Below the pieces are notes generated by a model. It searched no databases and was not told where the DNA came from. It was given only the letters and a program-made list of their open reading frames with translations. This document shows positions 1-11,008 of a DNA stretch of 64,000 nucleotides, in pieces (within the stretch, counting starts at the first letter, position 1; each line of letters begins with the position of its first letter). The position numbers and the translations under genes are program-made. The stretch is from Lactobacillus sp. Sy-1 (GTDB lineage: Bacteria > Bacillota > Bacilli > Lactobacillales > Lactobacillaceae). Location: NCBI RefSeq assembly GCF_019303535.1, contig NZ_JACCIU010000001.1, positions 186,001 to 250,000 on the forward strand, given 5' to 3'.

Positions 1-1130
<1,130 letters not shown>

Positions 1131-1303
1131 TATTACCACGAAGTGGTATTTGGTTAATTGAGTAAATACGAATAAACTAATATAAAAAACTCAAAATAAC
1201 GCGGTGTTCTCGGTTGAAATTGTATTTAATACAATTCAATAATTTGGAAAAATTAAAATATTATCTAGTTTTCAAAGAACCAAGTTTGACACGAATGTGC
1301 CAA

Positions 1304-1376
1304 TGGAGAATAGCGGGATCGAACCGCTGACCTCCTGCTTGCAAAGCAGGTGCTCTCCCAGCTGAGCTAATTCCCC
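1304..1376 (-). tRNA. tRNA-Ala (anticodon TGC)
   Basis: A 73-nt minus-strand cloverleaf starts GGGGAATTAGCTCAGC and ends CTATTCTCCA. The anticodon loop is TTTGCAA, giving TGC. The T arm GGTTCGATCC is present. It lies in the 16S-23S spacer, the normal place for tRNA-Ala in an rrn operon. Confidence 0.97.
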
Positions 1377-1411
1377 ATACCATTTAAACTAACCAATAAT
1401 TTGATTAATAA

Positions 1412-1485
1412 TGGGCCTAAATGGACTCGAACCATCGACCTCACGCTTATCAGGCGTGCGCTCTCACCAACTGAGCTATAGGCCC
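1412..1485 (-). tRNA. tRNA-Ile (anticodon GAT)
   Basis: A 74-nt minus-strand cloverleaf starts GGGCCTATAGCTCAGTTGG and ends TTTAGGCCCA. The anticodon loop CTGATAA gives GAT and the T arm is GGTTCGAGTCC. It is the first tRNA of the 16S-23S spacer, giving the order 16S, Ile, Ala, 23S. Confidence 0.97.
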
Positions 1486-1566
1486 AAAAGAAGCGTGGTT
1501 CCAATAGTTTGAGAGTAGACCTCTCAAAACTAAACAAAACTATGACTGCATAAGGTTCCGAATTAT

Positions 1567-3150
<1,584 letters not shown>

Positions 3151-3325
3151 GATGAAAAGCTCAACGTTAGCTCTTCTTTAAATATTGTTACTTTTAAGCG
3201 AATTGACTTCGCATAAGATTTTTGTACTTCATATTAAATATGAAGTTCCTTACACATTTTTGTCATAATTTTGTTCAGTTTTCAAAGATCTACTTGAATG
3301 TGTCGCTCGTAACGACAACTATTTA

Positions 3326-3354
3326 ATAATATCAAATCATCAACTGGATGTCAA
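3326..3354 (-). promoter_or_regulatory. rrn promoter P2
   Basis: On the minus strand a consensus -35 TTGACA (3349-3354) and a -10 TATTAT (3326-3331) are separated by exactly 17 bases. It points into the 16S leader. The near-perfect boxes are typical of ribosomal RNA promoters. Confidence 0.88.
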
Positions 3355-3426
3355 CAACTTTTTAAAATTAAATTTTAACTGCCAATCACACGTCCTTTGG
3401 ACATGTCTTAATTGACAACGTTTTAT

Positions 3427-3455
3427 ATAATATCAATTGTGGAAATATAAGTCAA
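3427..3455 (-). promoter_or_regulatory. rrn promoter P1
   Basis: A second minus-strand promoter has -35 TTGACT (3450-3455) and -10 TATTAT (3427-3432) with a 17-base spacer, 101 bp upstream of P2. Tandem promoters are usual for rrn operons. The remaining 3456-3601 stretch is AT-rich and holds only the thiolase ribosome binding site and presumably its promoter. Confidence 0.85.
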
Positions 3456-3601
3456 CACTTTTGATAAACTTTTTTTGATTTATTTTTAAATTTCAATTTA
3501 CACTCTGTTAATTTTTTACAAACTTAATTGTAGTTCACATCTAAAATAATATAAATATTGTATACTGAAATAATTATTATCATCAAAGGAGTAGTTTATA
3601 C

Positions 3602-4771
3602 ATGGAAGAAGTTGTAATTGTTAGTGCTATTAGAACCCCCATTGGAAAATTTGGTGGCGCATTGAGTAGTTTATCATCAGTAGCGCTGGGGACGATTGTT
3701 ACTAAGGAAGCTATTAAACGTGCCCATCTTAAGCCAGAGCAAATCGATCAAGTCATTTTTGGTAACGTTTTATCTGCTGGAGCGGGACAAAACATTGCTA
3801 GACAAATTGAAATCAATTCCGGAATTCCAGAATCTAAAACCGCTTTCACAGTTAACCAGGTCTGTGGATCTGGACTTCGAGCTGTCAGATCCGGACAAGC
3901 TGCCATTGCAGTTGGTGATGCAGAAATCGTGGTAGTCGGTGGCACAGAAAGCATGTCCAATGCTCCATTTATAAATAGCAACATGCGTTTCGGGCATAAA
4001 ATGGGTGCTGCTACTATAGAAGATACCATTCAAAAAGATGCATTAACGGATGCATTTTCTGGTGAACCCATGGGGATTACAGCTGAAAACGTTGCTGAAC
4101 AATTCAATATCTCCAGAAAAAAGCAGGATGAGTTTGCTTTTCAATCCTACGAAAAAGCAATTGCTGCTCAGGATAACGACTACTTCCATAACGAGATTAT
4201 TCCGATTCAGTTACAAAATGGGACCGTCATTACCCAGGATGAAAGCGTAAGACGAGATACAACAAAGGAAAAACTTGCTAAACTAAGAAGTGCATTCAAA
4301 AAGAACGGAACCATCACCGCTGGAAATGCTGCTAGTCTAAATGATGGTGCCTCCGCTCTTGTTTTGATGACTAGTTCTAAGGCTGAGCAACTCGGAATTG
4401 AACCCCTTGCTACTATTAATGGTTACAAAGAAGTTGGAATTACCCCTTCGATTATGGGATACGCCCCCTACTATGCGGTTAAAGAACTCGTTGAACAACA
4501 GGGGATTTCTGTCGATGCCTTTGAGCAGGTTGAATTAAACGAAGCCTTTGCATCACAGGCCCTTGCCACAATTAACGATCTTAAAATCGACCGGAACCGC
4601 GTTAACACAACCGGTGGTGCGATTGCCTTGGGGCATCCACTGGGTGACTCGGGGTCTAGAATCATTGTGACCCTAATCAATAATCTAAAAAGAAATCATC
4701 AACACCGTGGTCTCGCATCCCTCTGCATCGGTGGAGGCATGGGAATGGCAATGGATATTTCAGTTCAATAA
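3602..4771 (+). CDS. thlA: Acetyl-CoA C-acetyltransferase (thiolase)
   Basis: This 389-residue thiolase condenses two acetyl-CoA into acetoacetyl-CoA, in lactobacilli the entry step to the mevalonate/isoprenoid pathway. Length is typical of biosynthetic thiolases. The acylated cysteine is Cys88 in NQVCGSGLRAV. The C-terminal catalytic residues are His345 in GGAIALGHPLG and Cys375 in CIGGGMGM. The usual GHPIGASG is GHPLGDSG here, a mild variation. The start ATG follows AAAGGAG with good spacing. It stands alone, divergent from the rrn operon, and ends at its own terminator. The role in mevalonate synthesis is inferred, since no other mevalonate gene is nearby. Confidence 0.93.
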   Translation: MEEVVIVSAIRTPIGKFGGALSSLSSVALGTIVTKEAIKRAHLKPEQIDQVIFGNVLSAGAGQNIARQIEINSGIPESKTAFTVNQVCGSGLRAVRSGQAAIAVGDAEIVVVGGTESMSNAPFINSNMRFGHKMGAATIEDTIQKDALTDAFSGEPMGITAENVAEQFNISRKKQDEFAFQSYEKAIAAQDNDYFHNEIIPIQLQNGTVITQDESVRRDTTKEKLAKLRSAFKKNGTITAGNAASLNDGASALVLMTSSKAEQLGIEPLATINGYKEVGITPSIMGYAPYYAVKELVEQQGISVDAFEQVELNEAFASQALATINDLKIDRNRVNTTGGAIALGHPLGDSGSRIIVTLINNLKRNHQHRGLASLCIGGGMGMAMDISVQ

Positions 4772-4777
4772 ACAATC

Positions 4778-4808
4778 AACCGTTGAATCAGTATTCAGCG
4801 GTTTTTGT
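4778..4808 (+). terminator. Terminator after thiolase
   Basis: An 11-bp stem (4778-4788 with 4793-4803, one G-U pair, 4-base loop CAGT) is followed by a T run. It separates the thiolase from the polyphosphate operon. Confidence 0.75.
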
Positions 4809-4896
4809 TTACCTACTTTCTGTTAAGAAACCTTGCTGCATGGTAAAATTAAGGTAGTTGAGTGACTTAAATATATCTATCGAGGTGATTAAGCAC

Positions 4897-6435
4897 ATGC
4901 CAGTCAACACTAATTTTTCAGCAATGATTGTAATGGGCGCCCAAAATATCTACGTGCAAGTAATTGATTTAAAACACTCGCAAATCGTGGAAGATACCCG
5001 TTATGACATTGACCTGGGAGAAGATGTTTTCTCCGAACGGGTCGTGCATAGTAACACCGTTAATGAAATTGCAATTGCACTAAAAGTGATTAGGGACCTC
5101 CTTGATGAATATCAAGTGGGTGATTACCAGTTCTTTGCTACCCACGCCTTTCATGAAGCCAAGAATTCAGAATTCGTCAGGGAACAGCTAGAAGAACGAA
5201 GCCATTTTAACATTAAATGGATTAGTCAAAGTCAAGAAGCGCTATACCGAAACCTAGCTACTAATACGTATTTAAAAGGCTTTGACCAAATTACCCAGAA
5301 GAACGCACTCCTGATTGATATTAGTTCAGGAAGTGTTGAGTTGATAGCATATAAACACGGTAAGTTCACGTCTTCAAGAACCCTAAAATTAGGACCACTT
5401 CGGGTTTATGAATCAATGCGGGATATAAAAGAATCAGAGCCTAATTATTTTGCAATTCTTCGGGATTATGTTGATAGTCGCTTAATTGACTTTGTCCGGT
5501 TTCTCCCGGACATTGAAAAGATTGAAAACGTTATTTTAATGGGCTCATCAATCGCCATTCTCAAACCACTAATTAGTGGCCTTCATAAGACCCTAAGGAT
5601 TTCAACCAATGAATTCAACGAACTCTATCGTGAAATTAAGGCTAGTAACGATCAAATGTTGGTTCAAAAATACGACGTTGATGAAGGTGATGTCCCCCAA
5701 ATATTACCAATCATGACCATGCTTCACGAACTATTTAAAAACTTTGACCTTAAAAACATGTGGGTTTCAGATTTGAAGTTTATCGATGGTCTATCCTATG
5801 ATCTCATCTCTAGAACCAATGGAAATGGTAAAAATCGGGTACTCAAACAACAAATTTTAATTTCCGCAAATAACCTAGCCAAGCAATACCAAGTGGAACC
5901 AAAACACCAACGGTTCGTGAGCGAATTTGTCCTCCAACTCTTTGATGAACTAAAGCGCCTCCATGGATTGGGCGAACGTGAACGCCTACTATTGGAAATC
6001 TCAGCAATCGTTGATGACGTTGGTTCATTCATTAACAACCACGACCACTATGTTCATTCAGAATACATTATTAAAAACTCTGAAATTATCGGGTTGTCAG
6101 AATCAGAGTTAAACATGGTTGCCGCTATTTCAAGATACCACAGTCACAAAGCCACCTCTTCTGCATTGAAACATCTTAATAACATGAGCATCGATCGACG
6201 AATGGTAATTATGAAGTTAGCAGCCATTTTAAGAATTGCGGACGCACTAGATGCTAGTCGCAAGCAAAAGATTAAGTCCATTGAAATTGGTACCAGTGAT
6301 CCTACTCAGGTTATCGTTACAGCAACTGCTGATCAGGAAATTGAGCTTGAAAAATTAAATTTTGATCGCAAAGGTGCGTTCTTCGAATCTGTATTCGGAG
6401 TTAAGCCAAAATTGAAAGGAAGATTAAAGCTATGA
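4897..6435 (+). CDS. Ppx/GppA-family protein with C-terminal HD-like domain, probably degenerate
   Basis: This is a 512-residue relative of exopolyphosphatase/pppGpp phosphatase. The start is taken as the ATG at 4897, eight bases after GAGGTGA, rather than the upstream TTG at 4858. The N-terminal half has the ASKHA fold, but the phosphate-binding motif expected as DxGSNS reads VMGAQNIYV, and the second motif (GGGST in the family) reads DISSGSVEL. The C-terminal third resembles the HD domain of long Ppx proteins, but the expected HD pair reads DD (IVDDVG), followed by HDHYVHSEY. It overlaps ppk by 4 bases (ATGA), so the two are translationally coupled. I infer a regulatory or weakened enzyme acting with Ppk; the polyphosphate link rests on the operon. 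Confidence 0.85.
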   Translation: MPVNTNFSAMIVMGAQNIYVQVIDLKHSQIVEDTRYDIDLGEDVFSERVVHSNTVNEIAIALKVIRDLLDEYQVGDYQFFATHAFHEAKNSEFVREQLEERSHFNIKWISQSQEALYRNLATNTYLKGFDQITQKNALLIDISSGSVELIAYKHGKFTSSRTLKLGPLRVYESMRDIKESEPNYFAILRDYVDSRLIDFVRFLPDIEKIENVILMGSSIAILKPLISGLHKTLRISTNEFNELYREIKASNDQMLVQKYDVDEGDVPQILPIMTMLHELFKNFDLKNMWVSDLKFIDGLSYDLISRTNGNGKNRVLKQQILISANNLAKQYQVEPKHQRFVSEFVLQLFDELKRLHGLGERERLLLEISAIVDDVGSFINNHDHYVHSEYIIKNSEIIGLSESELNMVAAISRYHSHKATSSALKHLNNMSIDRRMVIMKLAAILRIADALDASRKQKIKSIEIGTSDPTQVIVTATADQEIELEKLNFDRKGAFFESVFGVKPKLKGRLKL

Positions 6436-8567
6436 AGTTTGATAATCCAGAATACTTTAACAGTCGCGAACTTAGCTGGCTGGACTTTGATAGCCGCGTT
6501 CTAGACGAAGCTAATGATACAAGCAACCCCCTTCTTGAAAGACTTCGATTCCTAGGAATCACGCAAAGTAACCTGGACGAATTCTTCAACATTCGGGTAG
6601 CTTCACTTCACAAACTAGTATCAGTTGGATACGAACAACCAGATGCTGCTGGTTTAACCCCAGAACAGCAATTAAAGGGCGTATCTAAAAAAGCCCACAA
6701 GCTTGTTGACGAACAGTATCGAATTCTTTTTGATGACTTACTTCCTAAGTTATCAGATAAAAATATCCATCTATTAAAAATCGATCAACTTAGCAATCGT
6801 CAAATGGATTTCTTAGATGACTACTTCCATCAAAAGCTATATCCAGTTCTTACCCCCCTTGCCGTTGACGTTTCTAGACCCTTCCCATTTATCGCAAACA
6901 ATACTTTAAACATCGCACTAATTATTACTAAAAACGGCCAGAGTAAACAGGAATCATTTGCAACCGTTCAAGTTCCAGACGTCTTTTCTAGGGTAATTAA
7001 GTTGCCCGGTGCCGATAACGACTTTATTTTATTAGAAGAAGTTATCAAATACTATGCTGGTGAGCTATTCGTTGGTTATAAAGCCCATGATATGGCTTGC
7101 TTCCGGGTTACCCGAGATATGGATATCGAAGCTGATGAAGATACTTCCGATTTAATGCGCGAAATCAAGCATGAACTAAGGCAACGGGAGCGGGGCCAAG
7201 TAATGCGACTAGAAATTGAAGCCAAGATGAGTCATCAACTCCGTGAACGATTAATCAATGAATATAAGTTAAACGATGATGCCATCTATGTTGTTAAGGG
7301 TCCAATCAACCTAACAATGGTAAGTAAATTAATCAAACAGGTTAGCTACCACAAGAACTTACTCTACCCTAGTTTTACCCCTTACTTTCCAGCACCACTT
7401 CAAGATGAAAGCATGTTTGATGCAATCTCTAAGAGTGATGTTTTCGTCCATCACCCATACGATTCATTTCAACCGGTGTTAAATTTCATTAACCAAGCGG
7501 CTAACGATCCAGATACGCTGGCAATTAAGATGACCCTCTACCGAGTGTCACCAAACTCACCAATTATTAAATCACTAAAAAGAGCTGCTCAAAACGGTAA
7601 GCAGGTTACTGCGCTAGTTGAACTTAAGGCTCGTTTTGATGAAGCTAACAACCTTCACTGGGCAGATGAACTAGAACGGGCTGGTTGTCACGTTATATAT
7701 GGGCTAGTGGGACTAAAGGTGCACAGTAAGCTTACCCTAATCGTTAGAAAAGAAGAGGACGGCATTAAGCGCTACATGCACATGGGAACCGGTAATTACA
7801 ACGACGTTACTGCTAAATTGTACACTGACATGGGAATCTTTACGGATAACCAAGAAATGGGAATTGATGCCACTAATATCTTTAACATGCTCTCCGGATT
7901 CTCAGAACCACCATACTTCCATAAGTTGACCATCTCCCCTAACGGAATTCGGAACTACCTAATGGAGAGAATCGACGATGAAATTGAAAATGTGAAGGCT
8001 GGTAAGCGAGGGTTTATTCAAATGAAAATGAACTCCCTTTCAGACACCATCATTATCAAAAAACTATATGAAGCAAGTGCTGCTGGGGTTAAAATTAATC
8101 TATTAGTAAGAGGCATTTGTAACCTCCGGGTTGGCATTAAGGGCGTTAGTGATAATATTACTGTGCACTCATTAGTTGGCCAGTTACTAGAACACAGTCG
8201 GATTTACTACTTCTATGCTGACGGGGAAGAAAAGGTATTCTTATCCAGCGCTGACTTGATGAAACGAAACCTTAGTCGACGGGTAGAACTCCTATTTCCA
8301 GTGCTTCAAGACGATATTCGTAAACACATCATTAAAATTTATGATATTCTATGGAAAGACAATGTTAAAACACGGGTATTACAACCTGACGATAATTGGT
8401 TACACGTTAAACGAGAAGGTCATGACCCATTAAACGCACAGTCATACCTAATTAGTAACCGAAAACGGATTGCTAACGTCCTATTTAACCGTGACTTTGG
8501 TACCCCTGAAAAAAGAAAAACTACTAAGTTTATGCCAATTCGTAATCACAATGGAAGGAAGCTTTAG
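6432..8567 (+). CDS. ppk: Polyphosphate kinase 1
   Basis: This 711-residue Ppk1 reversibly transfers the terminal phosphate of ATP to polyphosphate chains. Length and order of domains match the family: N domain beginning SRELSWLDFDSRVL, head domain, then two phospholipase-D-like catalytic domains. The histidine regions are visible in VHSKLTLIVR and in RYMHMGTGNYND, which contains the autophosphorylated histidine region. It starts inside the stop codon of the preceding Ppx-like gene and is followed after 3 bases by a canonical ppx, so synthesis and breakdown of polyphosphate are co-transcribed. This ppx-ppk-ppx layout is known in lactobacilli. Confidence 0.96.
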   Translation: MKFDNPEYFNSRELSWLDFDSRVLDEANDTSNPLLERLRFLGITQSNLDEFFNIRVASLHKLVSVGYEQPDAAGLTPEQQLKGVSKKAHKLVDEQYRILFDDLLPKLSDKNIHLLKIDQLSNRQMDFLDDYFHQKLYPVLTPLAVDVSRPFPFIANNTLNIALIITKNGQSKQESFATVQVPDVFSRVIKLPGADNDFILLEEVIKYYAGELFVGYKAHDMACFRVTRDMDIEADEDTSDLMREIKHELRQRERGQVMRLEIEAKMSHQLRERLINEYKLNDDAIYVVKGPINLTMVSKLIKQVSYHKNLLYPSFTPYFPAPLQDESMFDAISKSDVFVHHPYDSFQPVLNFINQAANDPDTLAIKMTLYRVSPNSPIIKSLKRAAQNGKQVTALVELKARFDEANNLHWADELERAGCHVIYGLVGLKVHSKLTLIVRKEEDGIKRYMHMGTGNYNDVTAKLYTDMGIFTDNQEMGIDATNIFNMLSGFSEPPYFHKLTISPNGIRNYLMERIDDEIENVKAGKRGFIQMKMNSLSDTIIIKKLYEASAAGVKINLLVRGICNLRVGIKGVSDNITVHSLVGQLLEHSRIYYFYADGEEKVFLSSADLMKRNLSRRVELLFPVLQDDIRKHIIKIYDILWKDNVKTRVLQPDDNWLHVKREGHDPLNAQSYLISNRKRIANVLFNRDFGTPEKRKTTKFMPIRNHNGRKL

Positions 8568-8570
8568 TTA

Positions 8571-9563
8571 ATGGAATATTTTGCAGTAATTGATTTAGGT
8601 TCAAATTCAGCTAGACTCGCCGTTACTAAAATTAATGATGACGGAACGTTTGAAAACATTGCTGAAAGAAAGGAAGCCGTTCGTCTCTCTGAAAATATGG
8701 GGGAAGAAAAGGTTTTAAAACAACCAGCAATTGATCGAACGATTGAAGCATTAGAGTCATTTAAAGATGTTTTCAAAGACCTTCCCAACCTAGAAATTCG
8801 GGCAGTGGCAACCGCTGCCACAAGAATGGCTGCTAATCAGGCCGATTTTTTGAAGGAAGTATTCGATAAAACCGGGATTCAATTGGAAGTTATTCCTGGT
8901 ACTAAGGAAGCATACTATGACTACCTGGGGGTTATTAACTCCCTTCCCGTTGTTAATGGAATCATCATGGATACCGGTGGTGCCAGCACCGAGCTAATTC
9001 TGGTCCAAAACAAACAAATCGTTAATTTGATTAGTCTTCCAGTTGGTTCGGTTACCCTCTCTGAAGCTGATGTTAATGCTGACAAGCCGTCTGCTGGTCA
9101 AATTTATAGGGTCTTTGATCAATTAAACGACATCTATAACGATATCTGGTGGCTTTACAGGGGAACTAACTTACCAATCATCGGGCTTGGCGGTTCAAAC
9201 AGAACCCTTGCTAAAATCAAGCGGCGAAACGATCCTGATAAGCTTCACTGGGATGACATCCACGGTTTTCATTTAAGCGCAACTGAAGTTAAGGCCATCT
9301 TCTTAAAACTAATGGACTCAACCTTAGAAGAACGGAAAAACATCCCTGGCCTTTCTAAGGAACGGGCTGATATTATCGTTGGGGGATTAGCACCAGCAAT
9401 GTCATTAATTTGGCGTCTCAATTCAGATCGAATGATTTTTTCTAAGCAGGGGCTGAGATTTGGGGTGCTATACGAACATATTGCTAAGATTAGAAACGAT
9501 GTTCCACCAGAAAAAATATTGCAAAGTGATAATCAACCAAAACCGGAGGATCGCAATGATTAA
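8571..9563 (+). CDS. ppx: Exopolyphosphatase (Ppx/GppA family)
   Basis: This 330-residue enzyme removes orthophosphate from polyphosphate ends or hydrolyses pppGpp. Unlike the gene at 4897 it has intact motifs: VIDLGSNSARLAV at the N terminus, a glutamate region PGTKEAYYDYLG, and MDTGGASTELIL. Length fits the short two-domain form without an HD domain. The ATG is only 3 bases after the ppk stop, with AGGAAG upstream inside ppk. The last codons overlap the start of the next small gene. Polyphosphatase is favoured over pppGpp phosphatase by context. Confidence 0.92.
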   Translation: MEYFAVIDLGSNSARLAVTKINDDGTFENIAERKEAVRLSENMGEEKVLKQPAIDRTIEALESFKDVFKDLPNLEIRAVATAATRMAANQADFLKEVFDKTGIQLEVIPGTKEAYYDYLGVINSLPVVNGIIMDTGGASTELILVQNKQIVNLISLPVGSVTLSEADVNADKPSAGQIYRVFDQLNDIYNDIWWLYRGTNLPIIGLGGSNRTLAKIKRRNDPDKLHWDDIHGFHLSATEVKAIFLKLMDSTLEERKNIPGLSKERADIIVGGLAPAMSLIWRLNSDRMIFSKQGLRFGVLYEHIAKIRNDVPPEKILQSDNQPKPEDRND

Positions 9564-9747
9564 ATCCGATTTTGACGTTCAAGTAAAACTAATGATTATG
9601 TACATCATTGGAGTTATCGTGGTATTGGCACTTATAGGATTCTTGATCCATAAACACAAGCAGATATTCACTAAGTTTACAGCTCCATTAATGATTGTTG
9701 AATTGATTATGATTTACGTATTGGTTACCGTAATCAGACTCTCATAA
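9556..9747 (+). CDS. Small two-helix membrane protein
   Basis: This 63-residue protein starts at ATG 9556, preceded by CGGAGGA, and overlaps the end of ppx by 8 bases. It has two hydrophobic segments, roughly residues 11-29 (IMYIIGVIVVLALIGFLI) and 38-60, joined by a basic turn HKHKQ. I do not recognise the family. Tight coupling to the polyphosphate genes suggests co-expression, perhaps to anchor or assist Ppk or Ppx at the membrane, but this is only inference. It is the last gene of the operon, with a terminator 4 bases after the stop. Confidence 0.72.
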   Translation: MIKSDFDVQVKLMIMYIIGVIVVLALIGFLIHKHKQIFTKFTAPLMIVELIMIYVLVTVIRLS

Positions 9748-9751
9748 TAAT

Positions 9752-9777
9752 AAAAAGCAGCCGCATGGCTGCTTTTT
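9752..9777. terminator. Bidirectional terminator
   Basis: A perfect 11-bp stem (AAAAAGCAGCC, 9752-9762, with 9767-9777) and a GCAT loop end in T runs on both strands. It serves the polyphosphate operon and the convergent L,D-transpeptidase gene. Confidence 0.9.
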
Positions 9778-9778
9778 A

Positions 9779-10396
9779 TTATTTAATGACCACTTTGGTG
9801 CCAGTTGGAACGTTTTGGTTAATCCACTTTGCATCTGGAATGGAAAGCCGGATACACCCATGTGAATTAGCGGTTTTACCAAGTTGCTCGGCTTCTGATT
9901 TAATGTACTTGCCCTTAGCATTCGTCGGAACGGTATGGAAGAGATAAATCCCATGGTCCTTCCAAGACGTCCAGTAACGGGCGCCTTCCTTCGATGACTT
10001 ATTGTAGAAGAAGGTTCCCCGTTCTGCTTGAATATGGTAAGTGCCCCGTGGTGTTGAGTTATTAGCCCCGGTTGATGCATTCATGGTGTAGAGAACCTGA
10101 TTTTTGGGACTCATCACGAATACCCGTTGTTGTTTAATGGAAACCTTTAACCAGTTATGGTTGCTTAACTTCATATTCGGATACGGCTTACTTTCGGAAG
10201 GCCTATGCCAATTAATCTGCCGATCTGCTGTGGATTTGCTTTCGGAACTCGTGTTTGCACTCGAGCTAGTTTTTGATTTAGCCACCTTAGTAATCTTTTG
10301 ACTGGAAGACTGCTGGCTTGTTTGTTGGCTGCTATTACTACACCCAGCTAACACCAGTAGCGCTAAAATCGGAATCATTAGAAGTCGTTTTTTCAT
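9779..10396 (-). CDS. Lipoprotein L,D-transpeptidase (YkuD family)
   Basis: This 205-residue lipoprotein is predicted to make or edit peptidoglycan cross-links outside the membrane. It begins with a lipoprotein signal peptide ending in the lipobox LVLAGC, followed by a Ser/Gln/Thr-rich linker to about residue 60. The catalytic domain carries TPRGTYHI and the signature HGCIRLSIPD, with the nucleophile at Cys181. The ATG follows AGAGGGGTG. It is monocistronic between two terminators. YkuD proteins can also be carboxypeptidases or protein-anchoring enzymes; the sequence does not decide which. Confidence 0.9.
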   Translation of the reverse strand: MKKRLLMIPILALLVLAGCSNSSQQTSQQSSSQKITKVAKSKTSSSANTSSESKSTADRQINWHRPSESKPYPNMKLSNHNWLKVSIKQQRVFVMSPKNQVLYTMNASTGANNSTPRGTYHIQAERGTFFYNKSSKEGARYWTSWKDHGIYLFHTVPTNAKGKYIKSEAEQLGKTANSHGCIRLSIPDAKWINQNVPTGTKVVIK

Positions 10397-10448
10397 TTTG
10401 ACACCCCTCTTGTGAACACATTCTATAATGGATTGATGGGAAAATCAA

Positions 10449-10476
10449 AAAGTCGGGATGGATTATTCCCGACTTT
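10449..10476 (-). terminator. Terminator of the flavin oxidoreductase operon
   Basis: A 10-bp stem AAAGTCGGGA (10449-10458) pairs with 10467-10476, and the minus strand continues in T residues. It sits just after the stop of the 10484-10993 gene. Confidence 0.8.
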
Positions 10477-10483
10477 GGTGTGG

Positions 10484-10993
10484 TTATATTTGATTAACTA
10501 ATTGAACGATTTTATTACAATGTTGATCGTAAGCGTCATCAGAAGCTTTCTGGTTCGCAATCGATTTTGTATAAACCGCTCCACCCCAGTTCATATGGCA
10601 GTAACTTGCTGTTGATTTAAGCGGAAACACAATCTTATCGATGGTGTTAATACTACAGTCTGAACCACAAGTAAATGAAACCAGGAGGGTCTTATTCGAT
10701 AATGAACCAGGTTGCTTCCCATAAGCAAACCCGTAGGTAAATGTTTCTTCAATCCATTTTTGCAATAACGCTGGAATTGAATACCAATATACTGGGAATT
10801 GGAGAATTATAACATCAGCTTTTGCCAACTTTGCTTGTTCGGAGTCAACATTAAAATGGTAATCAGGATAAAGGGGGCCTAAAATATCAAAATCAGAATT
10901 AGGTAGTAACTGGTGCAACCGCTTAATGATCGCTTCGTTTGACTTAGAAGGATGTTCAACCGGATGTCCTGATACGATTATCACTTTTTTCAT
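10484..10993 (-). CDS. NAD(P)H-dependent oxidoreductase, flavodoxin-like fold
   Basis: This 169-residue protein of the MdaB/KefF-type flavodoxin-fold NAD(P)H oxidoreductases begins VIIVSGHPVEHPSKSN, matching the flavin-phosphate loop. It contains FPVYWYSIPALLQKWIEETFTYGFAYG, the family's substrate/flavin signature. It lies 15 bases downstream of the FMN-dependent monooxygenase and shares its TPP-riboswitch leader, so I infer that it supplies reduced flavin to that enzyme. A stand-alone quinone or azo reductase is the alternative. The start ATG at 10993 follows a weak GGGGA. Confidence 0.85.
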   Translation of the reverse strand: MKKVIIVSGHPVEHPSKSNEAIIKRLHQLLPNSDFDILGPLYPDYHFNVDSEQAKLAKADVIILQFPVYWYSIPALLQKWIEETFTYGFAYGKQPGSLSNKTLLVSFTCGSDCSINTIDKIVFPLKSTASYCHMNWGGAVYTKSIANQKASDDAYDQHCNKIVQLVNQI

Positions 10994-11008
10994 CGTGTCA
11001 TTTCCCCG

